Assembly: GCF_965662675.1 (NCBI RefSeq)
Contig: NZ_CBFIIK010000024.1
Coordinates: forward strand, 1-26,489
Length of the DNA stretch: 26,489 bases
Source: Roseicyclus sp965662675
GTDB taxonomy: Bacteria; Pseudomonadota; Alphaproteobacteria; Rhodobacterales; Rhodobacteraceae
Direction of reading: 5' to 3'
The stretch's first letter is position 1. Every line of letters starts with the position of its first letter. Shown piece after piece: positions 8,573 to 16,692 of the stretch. The notes under the pieces are model-generated. The model made no database searches, was not told the DNA's origin, and worked only from the letters and a program-made list of their open reading frames with translations. Both the position numbers and the translations under genes were made by a program.

Positions 8573-9034
8573 ATGACTGTCCAGATCGACGCGCTCGACC
8601 GGAAAATCCTCGCAGCCCTGCAAGCGGATGCATCGCGTTCGCTCGACGATATCGCGCGTATCGTGGGCTCGTCCAAAACGCCGGTCTGGAATCGGATTCG
8701 CAAACTGCGCGAGGCGGGCGTCATCGGCCAGCACACCGTCTTGCTCGATGCCGAAAAGCTGGGCTTCGAGGCGTGTTTTTTCGTGCTGATCCGCACATCG
8801 GAGCATGAGGCCGATTGGCAGCACCGTTTCCTTGCCGCGCTCAAGGCCCGCCCCGAGGTGATGGAGGCCCACCGCCTTGCCGGTGAGATCGACTACATCC
8901 TCAAGGTCCGCGTGCCCAATGCGCGCGCCTATGACGCCTTTTATCAAGCCCTGATTTCCGAGGTGCGGATCTACAATGTCACCGCGCTGTTGAGCATGGA
9001 AGAGATCAAGGCCAGCCCGATCCTGCCGCTATAG
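8573..9034 (+). CDS. Lrp/AsnC family transcriptional regulator
   Basis: 153 residues. The N-terminal winged helix-turn-helix is LDRKILAALQADASRSLDDI plus ARIVGSSKTPVWNRIRKLRE (residues ~7-48). The C-terminal ~80 residues form the RAM (ligand-binding, oligomerising) domain, with FLAALKARPEVMEAHRLAGE and DYILKVRVPNARAYDAFY. In Rhodobacterales this gene is found divergent from the siroheme/sulfite reductase operon, and a role as its cysteine- or sulfur-responsive regulator in place of CysB is a sensible inference; no ligand is visible in sequence. It is followed 10 bases later by the DUF3445 gene, so the two are probably co-transcribed. Confidence 0.92.
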   Translation: MTVQIDALDRKILAALQADASRSLDDIARIVGSSKTPVWNRIRKLREAGVIGQHTVLLDAEKLGFEACFFVLIRTSEHEADWQHRFLAALKARPEVMEAHRLAGEIDYILKVRVPNARAYDAFYQALISEVRIYNVTALLSMEEIKASPILPL

Positions 9035-9044
9035 GTCGGGGCGC

Positions 9045-9830
9045 ATGACCGCGATCTTGCAACAGAATTTGCCGTCGATCCCGTGGCTCGTGCCCGCCCT
9101 TGCGCGGCTGCCCGGCGTCTTGCCGCTGGCGATGGGCGATTGGCTGGTCAGCGATGAGGTTTTCGCAGCTCAAATGGCGCTGCGCGATCGTTTGTTGGCC
9201 GAAAACCGCGCGGCGGTCTATGCGATGACACCGGGGGCCGCGGGGGCGGCGGCGGCACTATTGGCGCTCATCCTCGACCATCTTGGCCCGGGCTATGCCC
9301 GCGCGGGCGGCGCGGTGATCCGGCCCGACGGGGTGCGCGTGGTGCTTGATGCCGCCCCGCCGCTCATCACCGCCGCCCGGCTTGTGCAAGAGGATCTGTG
9401 CCTGCACCAGCCTGGCCCGGATGGCGAGCATGTGCTGACCGGCGCGGTCTTGTGCTTTCCGGCCAGTTGGAGCTTGGACGAGAAGATCGGCCGCCCGCTT
9501 TCGGCCATTCATGGCCCCGTCGCCGCTTATGACGCGCAGATGGCCGCGCGGGTGCAGCGGCTGTTCGATGCGGTCCGGCCCGGTCGCCCGCTGTGGCGGC
9601 AAAACGCGCTGATCTATGCTGACCCTGCTCTCCACCAACCAAGGCGAGAGGCCGCGCCGCGCCGCGATCCGCCCGACCAATGGCGCTATCTGCGCTCGGA
9701 GAAACAATGTTTCGTGCGGGTGCCCGATAGCGATGCGGTCGTCTTTTCGATCCACAGCTATGTCGTGGCGCTTGATGCGCTGCCGCCCGAGGCGCGCGCC
9801 GGTCTGGCACGGCTCCATCGCGTGGGCTAG
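9045..9830 (+). CDS. DUF3445 / heme-dependent oxidative N-demethylase (HODM)-like protein
   Basis: 261 residues, soluble. The block LVQEDLCLHQPG, LTGAVLCFPASWSLDEKIGR, SAIHGPVAAYD, MAARVQRLFDAVRPGRPLWR followed by QNALIYADP.LHQPRR is the DUF3445 signature shared with the heme-binding alpha subunit of dimethylamine-type N-demethylase. In the characterised system, heme and electron-transfer subunits work together to oxidise a methylamine; no partner subunits are encoded here. The substrate is unknown. It follows the Lrp-type regulator by 10 bases. The Shine-Dalgarno is weak, so translation may be coupled. It converges with the dCTP deaminase gene, whose stop codon is five bases away. Confidence 0.82.
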   Translation: MTAILQQNLPSIPWLVPALARLPGVLPLAMGDWLVSDEVFAAQMALRDRLLAENRAAVYAMTPGAAGAAAALLALILDHLGPGYARAGGAVIRPDGVRVVLDAAPPLITAARLVQEDLCLHQPGPDGEHVLTGAVLCFPASWSLDEKIGRPLSAIHGPVAAYDAQMAARVQRLFDAVRPGRPLWRQNALIYADPALHQPRREAAPRRDPPDQWRYLRSEKQCFVRVPDSDAVVFSIHSYVVALDALPPEARAGLARLHRVG

Positions 9831-9834
9831 GGCG

Positions 9835-10905
9835 TTAGCCTTTGAAATGCTTGGACAGTTTCAGCCCTTGGCCTTGGTAGTTCGAGGCGATGCCGCTGCC
9901 GTAAAGTGTTTCGGGCGGCCCGGCCATGCGTTCATAAACCAAGCGTCCCACCACCTGCCCATGTTCCAGCACGAATGGCGCCTCGTGGCAGCGCACCTCG
10001 AGGACGCCGCGCGCGGGCACGCCATGGCCGAAGCCGGGGTCGAAAAAGCCCGCGTAATGCACGCGGAACTCCCCCACCATCGCAAGATAGGGTGACATTT
10101 CGGCGGCGCAGTCGGGCGGAATCGTCACCGCCTCGCGACTGACGAGAATGTAGAAGGCACCGGGGTCGAGGATGATGCGCCCGTCTTCGCCGCGCACCTC
10201 TTCCCAGAAATCGGCAATCTCATGGGTGCCGATCCGCGTCAGGTCGATCACGCCGGTATGGGGCTTAGCGCGGTAGCCGACGATACCCTTTGCGGTGGGC
10301 GTCAGATCAACGGAAAAGCCCAAGCCCTCGTCGATCACGGGCTTGCCATCGACCAGTGGCGTTTGGGCATGGCGCTCGGCCAGTTCCGCATCGCTCAGCA
10401 CCGCTTGGCCACGCCGAAAACGGATCTGGTTCAGCCGCAGCCCCGGCGCCACCTTGATCGAGAAGGAGCGCGGGCAGATCTCTGCGTAAAGCGGGCCGGT
10501 ATATCCTGCCGGGATGCGGTCGAATTCGGTGCCGCCATCGGCGATCACGCGCGTCAGGCAATCGACCCGCCCCGTCGAGCTTTTGGCATTGCACACCGCC
10601 GTCACATCGCCCGGCAGCGTCAGCCCCTCCATCAAGGGCACGACATAGACGCAGCCCTTTTCCAGCACAGCGCCTTGGCTCAGATCCATTCGGTGCATCT
10701 CGAACTCGGCAATGCGCTCGGCCACCGAACGGCCCGCCCCGGCCAAGAAAGAGGCGCGCACACGGTAGGCGACCGTGCCAAGGCGCAAGTCCAAGCTGGC
10801 CGGTTGCACCTGTCCTTGGTCGGGCCGGTCACAGCTGATGGCGCCGCCTGCGATCATGGCGTCGATCTCGGTGTCGGGCAAAACCCCTTGGCGTTTGTCT
10901 GTCAT
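9835..10905 (-). CDS. dcd: 2'-deoxycytidine 5'-triphosphate deaminase, double-length form
   Basis: 356 residues from the ATG at 10905, about twice the ~190 residues of E. coli Dcd. It deaminates dCTP to dUTP, feeding thymidylate synthesis. Two dUTPase-like jelly-roll domains can be traced. The first (about 10-190) carries QPASLDLRLG, the family motif KSSTGRVDCLTRVIADGG and GYTGPLYAEICPRSFSIKV. The second (about 200-355) carries a degenerate repeat of the same layout: GFYILVSRE-type strand, then MVGEFRVHYAGFFDPGFGHG. This tandem form is known in alphaproteobacteria. An upstream in-frame start at 10983 would run through a terminator and is rejected. Confidence 0.9.
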   Translation of the reverse strand: MTDKRQGVLPDTEIDAMIAGGAISCDRPDQGQVQPASLDLRLGTVAYRVRASFLAGAGRSVAERIAEFEMHRMDLSQGAVLEKGCVYVVPLMEGLTLPGDVTAVCNAKSSTGRVDCLTRVIADGGTEFDRIPAGYTGPLYAEICPRSFSIKVAPGLRLNQIRFRRGQAVLSDAELAERHAQTPLVDGKPVIDEGLGFSVDLTPTAKGIVGYRAKPHTGVIDLTRIGTHEIADFWEEVRGEDGRIILDPGAFYILVSREAVTIPPDCAAEMSPYLAMVGEFRVHYAGFFDPGFGHGVPARGVLEVRCHEAPFVLEHGQVVGRLVYERMAGPPETLYGSGIASNYQGQGLKLSKHFKG

Positions 10906-10932
10906 CTGGCCATTCCCCGTTTCGCCCAAGAA

Positions 10933-10967
10933 AAAACCGCCCGCGCCGTCGGCGCAAGGGCGGTTTT
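10933..10967. terminator. Terminator after tRNA-Pro, bidirectional
   Basis: AAAACCGCCC (10933-10942) pairs perfectly with GGGCGGTTTT (10958-10967). Inside it, GCGCC (10943-10947) pairs with GGCGC (10951-10955), giving a stem of about 15 pairs with a 3-base loop and a 2-base bulge. It starts 30 bases past the 3' end of the tRNA on the minus strand and just before the dcd start. Confidence 0.9.
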
Positions 10968-10996
10968 CACGGGCACCCCCCAAATCGGGGAGGTGA

Positions 10997-11073
10997 TGGT
11001 CGGGCTAGCAGGACTTGAACCTGCGACCTTCCGTCCCCCAGACGGACGCGCTACCAGGCTGCGCTATAGCCCG
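10997..11073 (-). tRNA. tRNA-Pro (anticodon GGG)
   Basis: 77 bases including an encoded CCA. Acceptor stem CGGGCTA/TAGCCCG; D stem GCGC/GCGC around AGCCTGGTA; anticodon stem TCCGT/ACGGA enclosing CTGGGGG, so the anticodon is GGG (reads CCC and CCU). The T arm is GCAGG-TTCAAGT-CCTGC, discriminator A73. All stems pair perfectly. It lies 42 bases beyond the MerR gene and is followed by a strong terminator. Confidence 0.97.
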
Positions 11074-11115
11074 ACGTGACGCCCTTCTAGCGATTTCGCC
11101 GGGGGGCGCAAGGGG

Positions 11116-11703
11116 TCAGGCAGGCGCTTGATCGCGCATCTTTGCATGCAGCGCCACAAGCGATGCGCGCAAGGCTTGGCGCGTATCGGGGGTAAGGGCC
11201 GCAGGGGTAGCCACCAGTGCCGCAAGGCGGGTCAAATGCTCTTGCATGCTTGCGGTCACGCGCGCGGCCACCGGCGCGGGCGACGGGGTGAGATCCGCAG
11301 CGATCGGGGCAGGGGGCGCATCTTGGCGTGGTGCATGGATCACGGGCTCGGCGACCATGGGGATCGCTTCGCGCGCGGCGTCTTCGATCCAATCATTGGC
11401 CGGGTCGTCGCGATCGGCCTCGCTCAGCGTCAGGGGTGGCGAAAGGGCGGCCACGGCACCGATCCCGTTTTCCCGGATCATCCGTTGCACGCCGCGGATC
11501 GTCAGGCCACGATCATGTAGCAACACCTTGATCCCGCCCACCAATTCCATGTCCGACGGGCGGTAATAACGCCGCCCACCGGCCCGTTTGACGGGCTTGA
11601 TCTGAGAAAATTTCGATTCCCAAAATCGCAGCACATGGGCGGCCACGCCCAGCCATTCGGCCACTTCGCGGATTGTTCGAAAGGCTTGCGACGATTTCGT
11701 CAT
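11116..11703 (-). CDS. MerR family transcriptional regulator
   Basis: 195 residues. The N-terminal ~75 residues are a MerR winged helix: FRTIREVAEWLGVAAHVLRF then WESKFSQIKPVKRAGGRRYY and RPSDMELVGGIKVLLHDRGL. The remainder is Pro/Ala-rich and low in complexity (about 100-150), then a short helical end, with no Cys-rich metal site. This type regularly follows ihfA in proteobacteria and its target is unknown. It starts 72 bases after the ihfA stop in the same direction, so it may belong to the ihfA transcript. tRNA-Pro lies directly downstream. Confidence 0.9.
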   Translation of the reverse strand: MTKSSQAFRTIREVAEWLGVAAHVLRFWESKFSQIKPVKRAGGRRYYRPSDMELVGGIKVLLHDRGLTIRGVQRMIRENGIGAVAALSPPLTLSEADRDDPANDWIEDAAREAIPMVAEPVIHAPRQDAPPAPIAADLTPSPAPVAARVTASMQEHLTRLAALVATPAALTPDTRQALRASLVALHAKMRDQAPA

Positions 11704-11775
11704 GGCCGGTTTGCCCTGCCTTCTTGGCTACACTGCGATCGGGTCGCGCACCCCGGCGTGCGGGCGCGCAGAGGC

Positions 11776-12078
11776 TTAGCCGCGGTTGCCCGCCGCGACC
11801 CTGTCTTTCATCAAATGCGAGGGCCGGAAGGTCAGCACGCGACGCGGGCTGATCGGCACTTCTTCACCTGTCTTGGGGTTGCGGCCAACGCGTGCGGTCT
11901 TGGCGCGGACCGAAAACGTACCGAAGGACGAGATCTTGACCTGTTCGCCATCAACCAGCGCATCGGACATGAGATCCAGCACGCGTTCGACCAGTTGCGC
12001 GCTTTCGTTTCGCGACAGGCCCACCGCGCGGAACACCGCCTCGGATAGGTCCATGCGTGTCAGTGTCTTATCACTCAT
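11776..12078 (-). CDS. ihfA: Integration host factor subunit alpha
   Basis: 100 residues, the usual length. IHF-alpha pairs with IHF-beta to bend DNA at specific sites, shaping the nucleoid and assisting transcription and recombination. Visible are the N-terminal TLTRMDLSEAVFRAVGLSRN helix pair, the KISSFGTFSVRAKTARVGRN beta arm, and the tip PKTGEEVPI followed by RRVLTFRPSHLMKDRV. The N-terminal form and the beta-arm sequence distinguish it from HU. GGGGAGA precedes the ATG. It is 95 bases downstream of fabH, with an inverted repeat CAAGCCT/AGGCTTG (12114-12145) between them, and 72 bases upstream of the MerR gene; this order is conserved in relatives. Confidence 0.95.
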   Translation of the reverse strand: MSDKTLTRMDLSEAVFRAVGLSRNESAQLVERVLDLMSDALVDGEQVKISSFGTFSVRAKTARVGRNPKTGEEVPISPRRVLTFRPSHLMKDRVAAGNRG

Positions 12079-12173
12079 GCCTTGCGTCTCCCCAAAGTTG
12101 CCCGAGGATGGATCAAGCCTATGCGCGAGTCAATCAAGAGGCTTGAAACAAGGCGTTTATCTGCAGCAATCGG

Positions 12174-13145
12174 TTACCAGCGAATGACCACGGCACCCCA
12201 TGCAAGGCCGCCGCCGATCGCCTCGCACACCAAAAGATCGCCGCGCTTGATCTGACCCCGGGCCACGCCGACCGACAGCGCCAGCGGGATTGAAGCCGCC
12301 GAAGTATTGCCATGATCTTGCACGGTCACCACGACCCGGTCCATGCCCACGCCCATCTTTTGCGCGGTGCGCGTGATGATGCGCAGATTGGCCTGATGGG
12401 GCACGATCCAGTCAACATCATCGGCCCCAACATCGGCCCTGTCCAACGCGCGGTGGGCTGTTTCGGCAAGTTTTTCAACGGCATGGCGGAACACCTCGCG
12501 GCCCTCCATGCGCAGCACGCCGGTGGTTTGCGAGGATGACACACCGCCATCGACATAGAGCAGGTCGCGATAACGCCCGTCGGAATTCAGATCAGTCGAC
12601 AAGATGCCGCGATCACCTGATTGGCCCGTACCGTCTTGCGCCTCCAACAACAACGCGCCCGCACCATCGCCGAACAGCACGCATGTGCCCCGGTCGGTCC
12701 AATCCATGATCCGGCTGAATGTTTCGGCCCCGATCACCATGACGCGGCGCGCTTGGCCCGACATGATCAGCGCATTGGCATTGGCCAGCGCGAAAACGAA
12801 TCCCGCGCAGACCGCCTGAACGTCAAAGGCGAATCCCCGCTCCATCCCGAGGCCTGCCTGCACCATCGTTGCACAGGAGGGAAAGGTCAGGTCCGGGGTC
12901 GAGGTCGCAACCACGATCGCATCGATATCATTGGCGGCAAGCCCTGCCATATCGAGTGCGGCGCGCGCCGCTGCGATGGCCATCTGGCTGGTGGTTTCGC
13001 CCTCGGCCGCGAAATGGCGCCGTTCGATGCCCGAGCGGTCGCGAATCCAATCATCGCTGGTGTCGAGTGTCTTTTCGAACTCGGCATTCTCGACCACGCG
13101 GGCGGGCAGGTAGTGACCGATGCCGATGGGAACTGCGCGGATCAT
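12174..13145 (-). CDS. fabH: Beta-ketoacyl-ACP synthase III
   Basis: 323 residues. It condenses acetyl-CoA (or another short acyl-CoA) with malonyl-ACP to start fatty-acid synthesis. The Cys-His-Asn triad is visible: C113 in VCAGFVFAL, H250 in IVPHQANLRI and N280 in DHGNTSAAS; the C-terminal GGGLAWGAVVIRW is standard. The ATG overlaps the plsX stop by four bases (ATGA), so translation is coupled. With plsX upstream it sets the balance between fatty-acid initiation and phospholipid synthesis. Confidence 0.96.
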   Translation of the reverse strand: MIRAVPIGIGHYLPARVVENAEFEKTLDTSDDWIRDRSGIERRHFAAEGETTSQMAIAAARAALDMAGLAANDIDAIVVATSTPDLTFPSCATMVQAGLGMERGFAFDVQAVCAGFVFALANANALIMSGQARRVMVIGAETFSRIMDWTDRGTCVLFGDGAGALLLEAQDGTGQSGDRGILSTDLNSDGRYRDLLYVDGGVSSSQTTGVLRMEGREVFRHAVEKLAETAHRALDRADVGADDVDWIVPHQANLRIITRTAQKMGVGMDRVVVTVQDHGNTSAASIPLALSVGVARGQIKRGDLLVCEAIGGGLAWGAVVIRW

Positions 13146-14239
13146 GCTTGTCCTGCCTCTGCCTGCATAGCCGCAGCCGCGGCCTGTTCGGCCGCAGCGA
13201 TGCGCGCGGCAAGTCGTTCGTGAAAGCCCGCGGCAGCCAGACGCTCGGCCAGCTTGATCGCGGCGGCAACGCCTGTCGCATCGGCCGAACCATGCGATTT
13301 CACCACCGTGCCATTCAAGCCCAGAAACACCCCGCCATTCACCCGGCGCGGGTCGATCCGTTTGGAGAGCCGCTTGAGCGAGGGATAGGCCAACACCGCG
13401 GCCACACGGCTGAGGATCGAATAAGAAAACGCCTCGCGCATGCGTTCGCTGATCAGCCGCGCGGTGCCTTCGCCGGTTTTCAGCGCGACATTGCCGGTGA
13501 ACCCATCGGTGACGATCACATCCACCTTGGCCGAGGGCAGGTCGCTGCCCTCGACGAAACCCACGAATTCGAAATCGGCGGCATGGCTCACGCGCTCGAT
13601 CAATTCGGCGGCGAATTTCAGCTCCGCCCGGCCTTTGTGCTCTTCGGTGCCGACATTGAGCAGGCCGACCCGCGGACGCGCAAGGTCAAGCCCGTTGCGG
13701 GCATAGCTTGCACCCATCAGCGCATATTGCAGCAAATCGCCCGCATCGGCGCGAATATCGGCGCCGACGTCGAGCATGACGTTAAAGCCCTTGGGATTGC
13801 GTGATGGCCAGAGGCACGCGATCGCAGGGCGGTTCACCCCCTCGATCTTTCGCAGCCGCATCATCGACAGCGCCATCAGCGCGCCGGTATTGCCGCAGCT
13901 GACGGCGGCACCGGCTTCGCCCGCGCGGACGGCCTCGATGCAAGACCACATGGAGGTGTCCTTGCCGTGACGCACGACATGCGATGGTTTTGCATCCATC
14001 GTCACGACACCGTCGGTATGGCGGATTTCACAGCGGTCGGCCAGCGCACGGCGGCGTTCGACCAGGCGTTCCAACTCGGGGCGGTTGCCATGCACGATGA
14101 AACGCAGACCGGGATTCTTGGCTGCAGACTGGGCCATGCCGGCGACCACGACCGCAGGGCCGAGATCGCCACCCATCGCATCGATGGACAGGACGGGTCC
14201 GGGATTACCCTTTACCGTCAATGCATTTCCATCGCTCAT
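13142..14239 (-). CDS. plsX: Phosphate acyltransferase PlsX
   Basis: 365 residues. PlsX makes acyl-phosphate from acyl-ACP, the donor for PlsY in the first step of phospholipid synthesis; it is a peripheral membrane enzyme. The signature LSIDAMGGDLGP opens the domain (residues ~17-28). Further conserved parts are SCGNTGALMA, MLDVGADI, LLNVGTEEHKG, and VIVTDGFTGNVALKTGEG. The C-terminal ~30 residues are Ala-rich and extend slightly past the usual end. The ATG lies 38 bases after rpmF, and the stop overlaps fabH. Confidence 0.96.
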   Translation of the reverse strand: MSDGNALTVKGNPGPVLSIDAMGGDLGPAVVVAGMAQSAAKNPGLRFIVHGNRPELERLVERRRALADRCEIRHTDGVVTMDAKPSHVVRHGKDTSMWSCIEAVRAGEAGAAVSCGNTGALMALSMMRLRKIEGVNRPAIACLWPSRNPKGFNVMLDVGADIRADAGDLLQYALMGASYARNGLDLARPRVGLLNVGTEEHKGRAELKFAAELIERVSHAADFEFVGFVEGSDLPSAKVDVIVTDGFTGNVALKTGEGTARLISERMREAFSYSILSRVAAVLAYPSLKRLSKRIDPRRVNGGVFLGLNGTVVKSHGSADATGVAAAIKLAERLAAAGFHERLAARIAAAEQAAAAAMQAEAGQA

Positions 14240-14277
14240 ACGCCCGATCGCCTTGTCGCCCCGGGGTTGCCGCAGGC

Positions 14278-14484
14278 TCAGGCCGCGTCTTCGTCGAGAT
14301 CGACTTCAGCTGCCTGGGCGACGACCTGACGGTCGTTATAGGTGCCGCAGGACGGGCACACATGATGCGGGCGCTTCAGCTCACCGCAAGAGGGGCACTC
14401 GTTGGGGTTGGCGGCGACCAACGCATCATGGGCGCGGCGCATGCCGCGGCGGGAGCGCGTCACTCGGTTCTGGGGGACAGCCAT
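14278..14484 (-). CDS. rpmF: 50S ribosomal protein L32
   Basis: 68 residues, beginning MAVPQNRVTRSRRGMRRAHD as in all bacterial L32. It is the zinc-binding form: CPSC (near residues 30-33) and CPSC (near 43-46) make a four-Cys site. The acidic tail VDLDEDAA is an alphaproteobacterial trait. GAGGT precedes the ATG at a good distance. Downstream plsX and fabH are probably co-transcribed. The 221 bases upstream (14485-14705) have no gene; they hold a small CCCGG-ATT-CCGGG dyad (14663-14675) and most likely the promoter. Confidence 0.97.
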   Translation of the reverse strand: MAVPQNRVTRSRRGMRRAHDALVAANPNECPSCGELKRPHHVCPSCGTYNDRQVVAQAAEVDLDEDAA

Positions 14485-14705
14485 GTCACAACCTCAATGT
14501 CTTGGGGGCGATCGCTTGGCGGCCCGCCCCGGTCCTGTCAAATCTCAATCTCTCGACCGCCTATCGGCATCCAAACGCGGGGCTTTTGGCCTCGCGCCGG
14601 AAGGGACGGAAACGGCAAAATAAGCGTGTCCGCAGCCGGGGTCGAATGAGGGCGGGAACATACCCGGATTCCGGGGCGGCGCAAGACCTTTTCGCCACTG
14701 CGATA

Positions 14706-15263
14706 TTACCCGTCCTTTTCGGGCTTGTCCTGACCTGCCAGCTTGTCGCGCAGCGCTGCCAAACCGGCCAAGGGCTTGGCGGCATCATCGTCTAGCGGGG
14801 CTACGCCCGGCGGTGCGAAACGGGTATTCGACAGCGCCGCGCCGGCCGCGCGGGGATAAAGTGGCAAGGCAAGCGCCAATGCCTCGGCCATGACGGATGT
14901 CAGCGTCAGTATCTCGGGCAGCGGCTCGAGCGTGTCGTCGTTGGGGATTTCGGCCTCATCACCCTCGGGCTCCGGCATATCGGCAAGGTAGCGGCGCGTG
15001 ACCGGGTCGTCGATGCGGGTCGTGACCGGCTCGGCGGTGACGACGCAAGGCTGCACCACGGTCGCGCCCAATGCGGCCTGCAGCGCCCAATCGCGCTTGC
15101 CCTCGGCGACCAAGCGGCCCGAAAAGCGCAGCTTGCGCAGCGCGAGAAGCCCGAACTCCGCCGCCAATGCCGCGCGCGCGGTCGCATCGGGTGCCAGATC
15201 AAAGCTGAAATCAGCGCCACGGGGTAGGCGGGCGAGGACGATTCTTTCCGGGGTGTCGGCCAT
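14706..15263 (-). CDS. DUF177 (YceD-like) protein
   Basis: 185 residues from the ATG at 15263, with GAGGAGG seven bases upstream; a longer frame to 15350 lacks support. The family signature is the middle region RKLRFSGRLVAEGKRDW followed by VVQPCVVTAEPVTTRIDDPV (one conserved Cys) and the acidic block DMPEPEGDEAEIPNDD. In most bacteria it sits directly before rpmF; YceD-type proteins are linked to large-subunit rRNA handling, but the bacterial function is not settled. Here rpmF follows after 221 bases on the same strand. The start is divergent from the OmlA-like gene. Confidence 0.88.
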   Translation of the reverse strand: MADTPERIVLARLPRGADFSFDLAPDATARAALAAEFGLLALRKLRFSGRLVAEGKRDWALQAALGATVVQPCVVTAEPVTTRIDDPVTRRYLADMPEPEGDEAEIPNDDTLEPLPEILTLTSVMAEALALALPLYPRAAGAALSNTRFAPPGVAPLDDDAAKPLAGLAALRDKLAGQDKPEKDG

Positions 15264-15386
15264 GGCGCGCCCTCCTCGTGGCGTTGTCGTCTTCTTGCCC
15301 TGTGGTCTTGGGTAAGTTAAGCCGATAAAAAGCTTTCGGTCGCAGCGCAAGTGCGCGCGGTCTGGCGTAGAGGCAAGAGGTTGGTC

Positions 15387-15845
15387 ATGCTAAGGCAAGC
15401 GCGTGAATTCCGCAAAGGTCTGATCGGTCTGGCGCTTGTCTTGTCATTGGCCGCTTGCGACGCGACATTCGACAATCACGGCTATGTTCCGCCCGCCGAT
15501 GCGCTGGCCGCGGTGCAGATCGGCGCCAGCCGCGATGCCGTGATCGCCGCCATCGGCACGCCGGGAAGCGCGGGTGTGATGCGCGACGAGGCATGGCTTT
15601 ATACCGCCTACCGGATTCGCAATTTGGGCTTTCGCGCGCCGCAGCTCACCGAGCGGCAATTGCTGGCGATCTCGTTCGACCGCAACGGTCGGGTCAGTAA
15701 TGTCGAGGAATTCGGGCTCGAGGATGGGCGCGTCGTTCAGCTGTCGCGCCGCGTGACAACCAGCTCGGTGCGCGAAGTGACCTTCTTTGGTCAATTGCTC
15801 GGTAATTTCGGCCGTATCAACATTGGCCAAGCGCTCGACAACTGA
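15387..15845 (+). CDS. Outer membrane assembly lipoprotein, SmpA/OmlA (BamE) family
   Basis: 152 residues from the ATG at 15387 (AGAGG about seven bases upstream). The signal peptide ends in a lipobox LAAC with the lipidated Cys at residue 24, so the mature protein should be anchored in the outer membrane facing the periplasm. The SmpA/OmlA domain follows: ALAAVQIGASRDAVIAAIGTP, then WLYTAYRIRNLGFRAPQLTE and LAISFDRNGRVSNVEEFG. BamE-type proteins stabilise the BAM complex that inserts outer-membrane beta barrels. It is divergent from DUF177 and followed 109 bases later by the acyltransferase gene. Confidence 0.88.
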   Translation: MLRQAREFRKGLIGLALVLSLAACDATFDNHGYVPPADALAAVQIGASRDAVIAAIGTPGSAGVMRDEAWLYTAYRIRNLGFRAPQLTERQLLAISFDRNGRVSNVEEFGLEDGRVVQLSRRVTTSSVREVTFFGQLLGNFGRINIGQALDN

Positions 15846-15954
15846 AAGCTTTGTCTTGTCGTGAGATGGTCATGCACGCATCATAAGGTGCAGCGCATGA
15901 TCCGGCATGATCGGCCGGACTCGACTGCGATCGACGGGGCAGGAGCAGCTGGCG

Positions 15955-16692
15955 ATGTTGGATCTGGCAAGAGGGCGCTACCGCGCGCGGATCGCGGCAG
16001 ATGGCGACGATCTGGAAGCTGCCCAAAGGCTGCGCACCTTGGCCTTTCGCGGCCCCGCTGCCGAGCGGCTTGACCGCGATGATTTCGATGAAGCCTGTAC
16101 CCATGTACTGATCGAGGATGTCCGGTCATCTCTGCTGGTGTGTTGTTTCCGGCTCTTGCGGCTCGGTTCTGGTGCCGAGATCGGTCGCAGCTACTCGGCG
16201 CAGTTCTACGAGTTGTCTGCGCTTGCGGCATTCGACGGGCCGATGGTCGAAATGGGGCGCTTTTGCATCCATCCCGATTGGCATGACCCCGATATCTTGC
16301 GGCTGGCATGGGGGGCGATGACGTCGCTGGTCGATCGTGACGGCGTCGAGATGCTGTTTGGCTGCTCATCCTTTCACGGCACCGAGGCCGGGGATTATTC
16401 CGATGCCTTCGCGCTATTGCGCGACCGCCACATCGCGCCCAAGCGCTGGTTGCCGCGGGTCAAGGCACCGGCGGTTTTTCGTTTTGCCGCGCGGCTGCGC
16501 CGCAAGCCCGATCTGAAGCGCGCACAGGCCAAGATGCCGCCGCTGTTGCGCACTTATCTGATGATGGGGGGCTGGGTCAGCGATCACGCGGTCATCGACC
16601 GCGACATGGACACGCTGCATGTGTTCACGGGGCTTGAAATCCGCGCCGTGCCGCCGGGCCGTGCACGGTTGTTGCGTGCGGTGGCGGGGTAG
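15955..16692 (+). CDS. OlsB-type ornithine N-acyltransferase (GNAT fold)
   Basis: 245 residues from the ATG at 15955, with AGGAG nine bases upstream. It resembles OlsB, which transfers a 3-hydroxy fatty acid from ACP to the alpha-amino group of ornithine to make lyso-ornithine lipid. Diagnostic are YSAQFYELSALAAFDGPMVE, MGRFCIHPDWHDPDILRLAW and LFGCSSFHGTEAGDY, the last being the hemolysin/OlsB signature. The partner O-acyltransferase OlsA is not next door. The last 68 bases overlap the convergent FemAB-like gene. It could instead be a related acyl-ACP:amino-acid acyltransferase. Confidence 0.8.
   Translation: MLDLARGRYRARIAADGDDLEAAQRLRTLAFRGPAAERLDRDDFDEACTHVLIEDVRSSLLVCCFRLLRLGSGAEIGRSYSAQFYELSALAAFDGPMVEMGRFCIHPDWHDPDILRLAWGAMTSLVDRDGVEMLFGCSSFHGTEAGDYSDAFALLRDRHIAPKRWLPRVKAPAVFRFAARLRRKPDLKRAQAKMPPLLRTYLMMGGWVSDHAVIDRDMDTLHVFTGLEIRAVPPGRARLLRAVAG

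Noticed and set aside
9835..10905. Double-length dCTP deaminase as a novel fusion
   Set aside because: The tandem-domain form is known in alphaproteobacteria; it is unusual compared with E. coli but not new.
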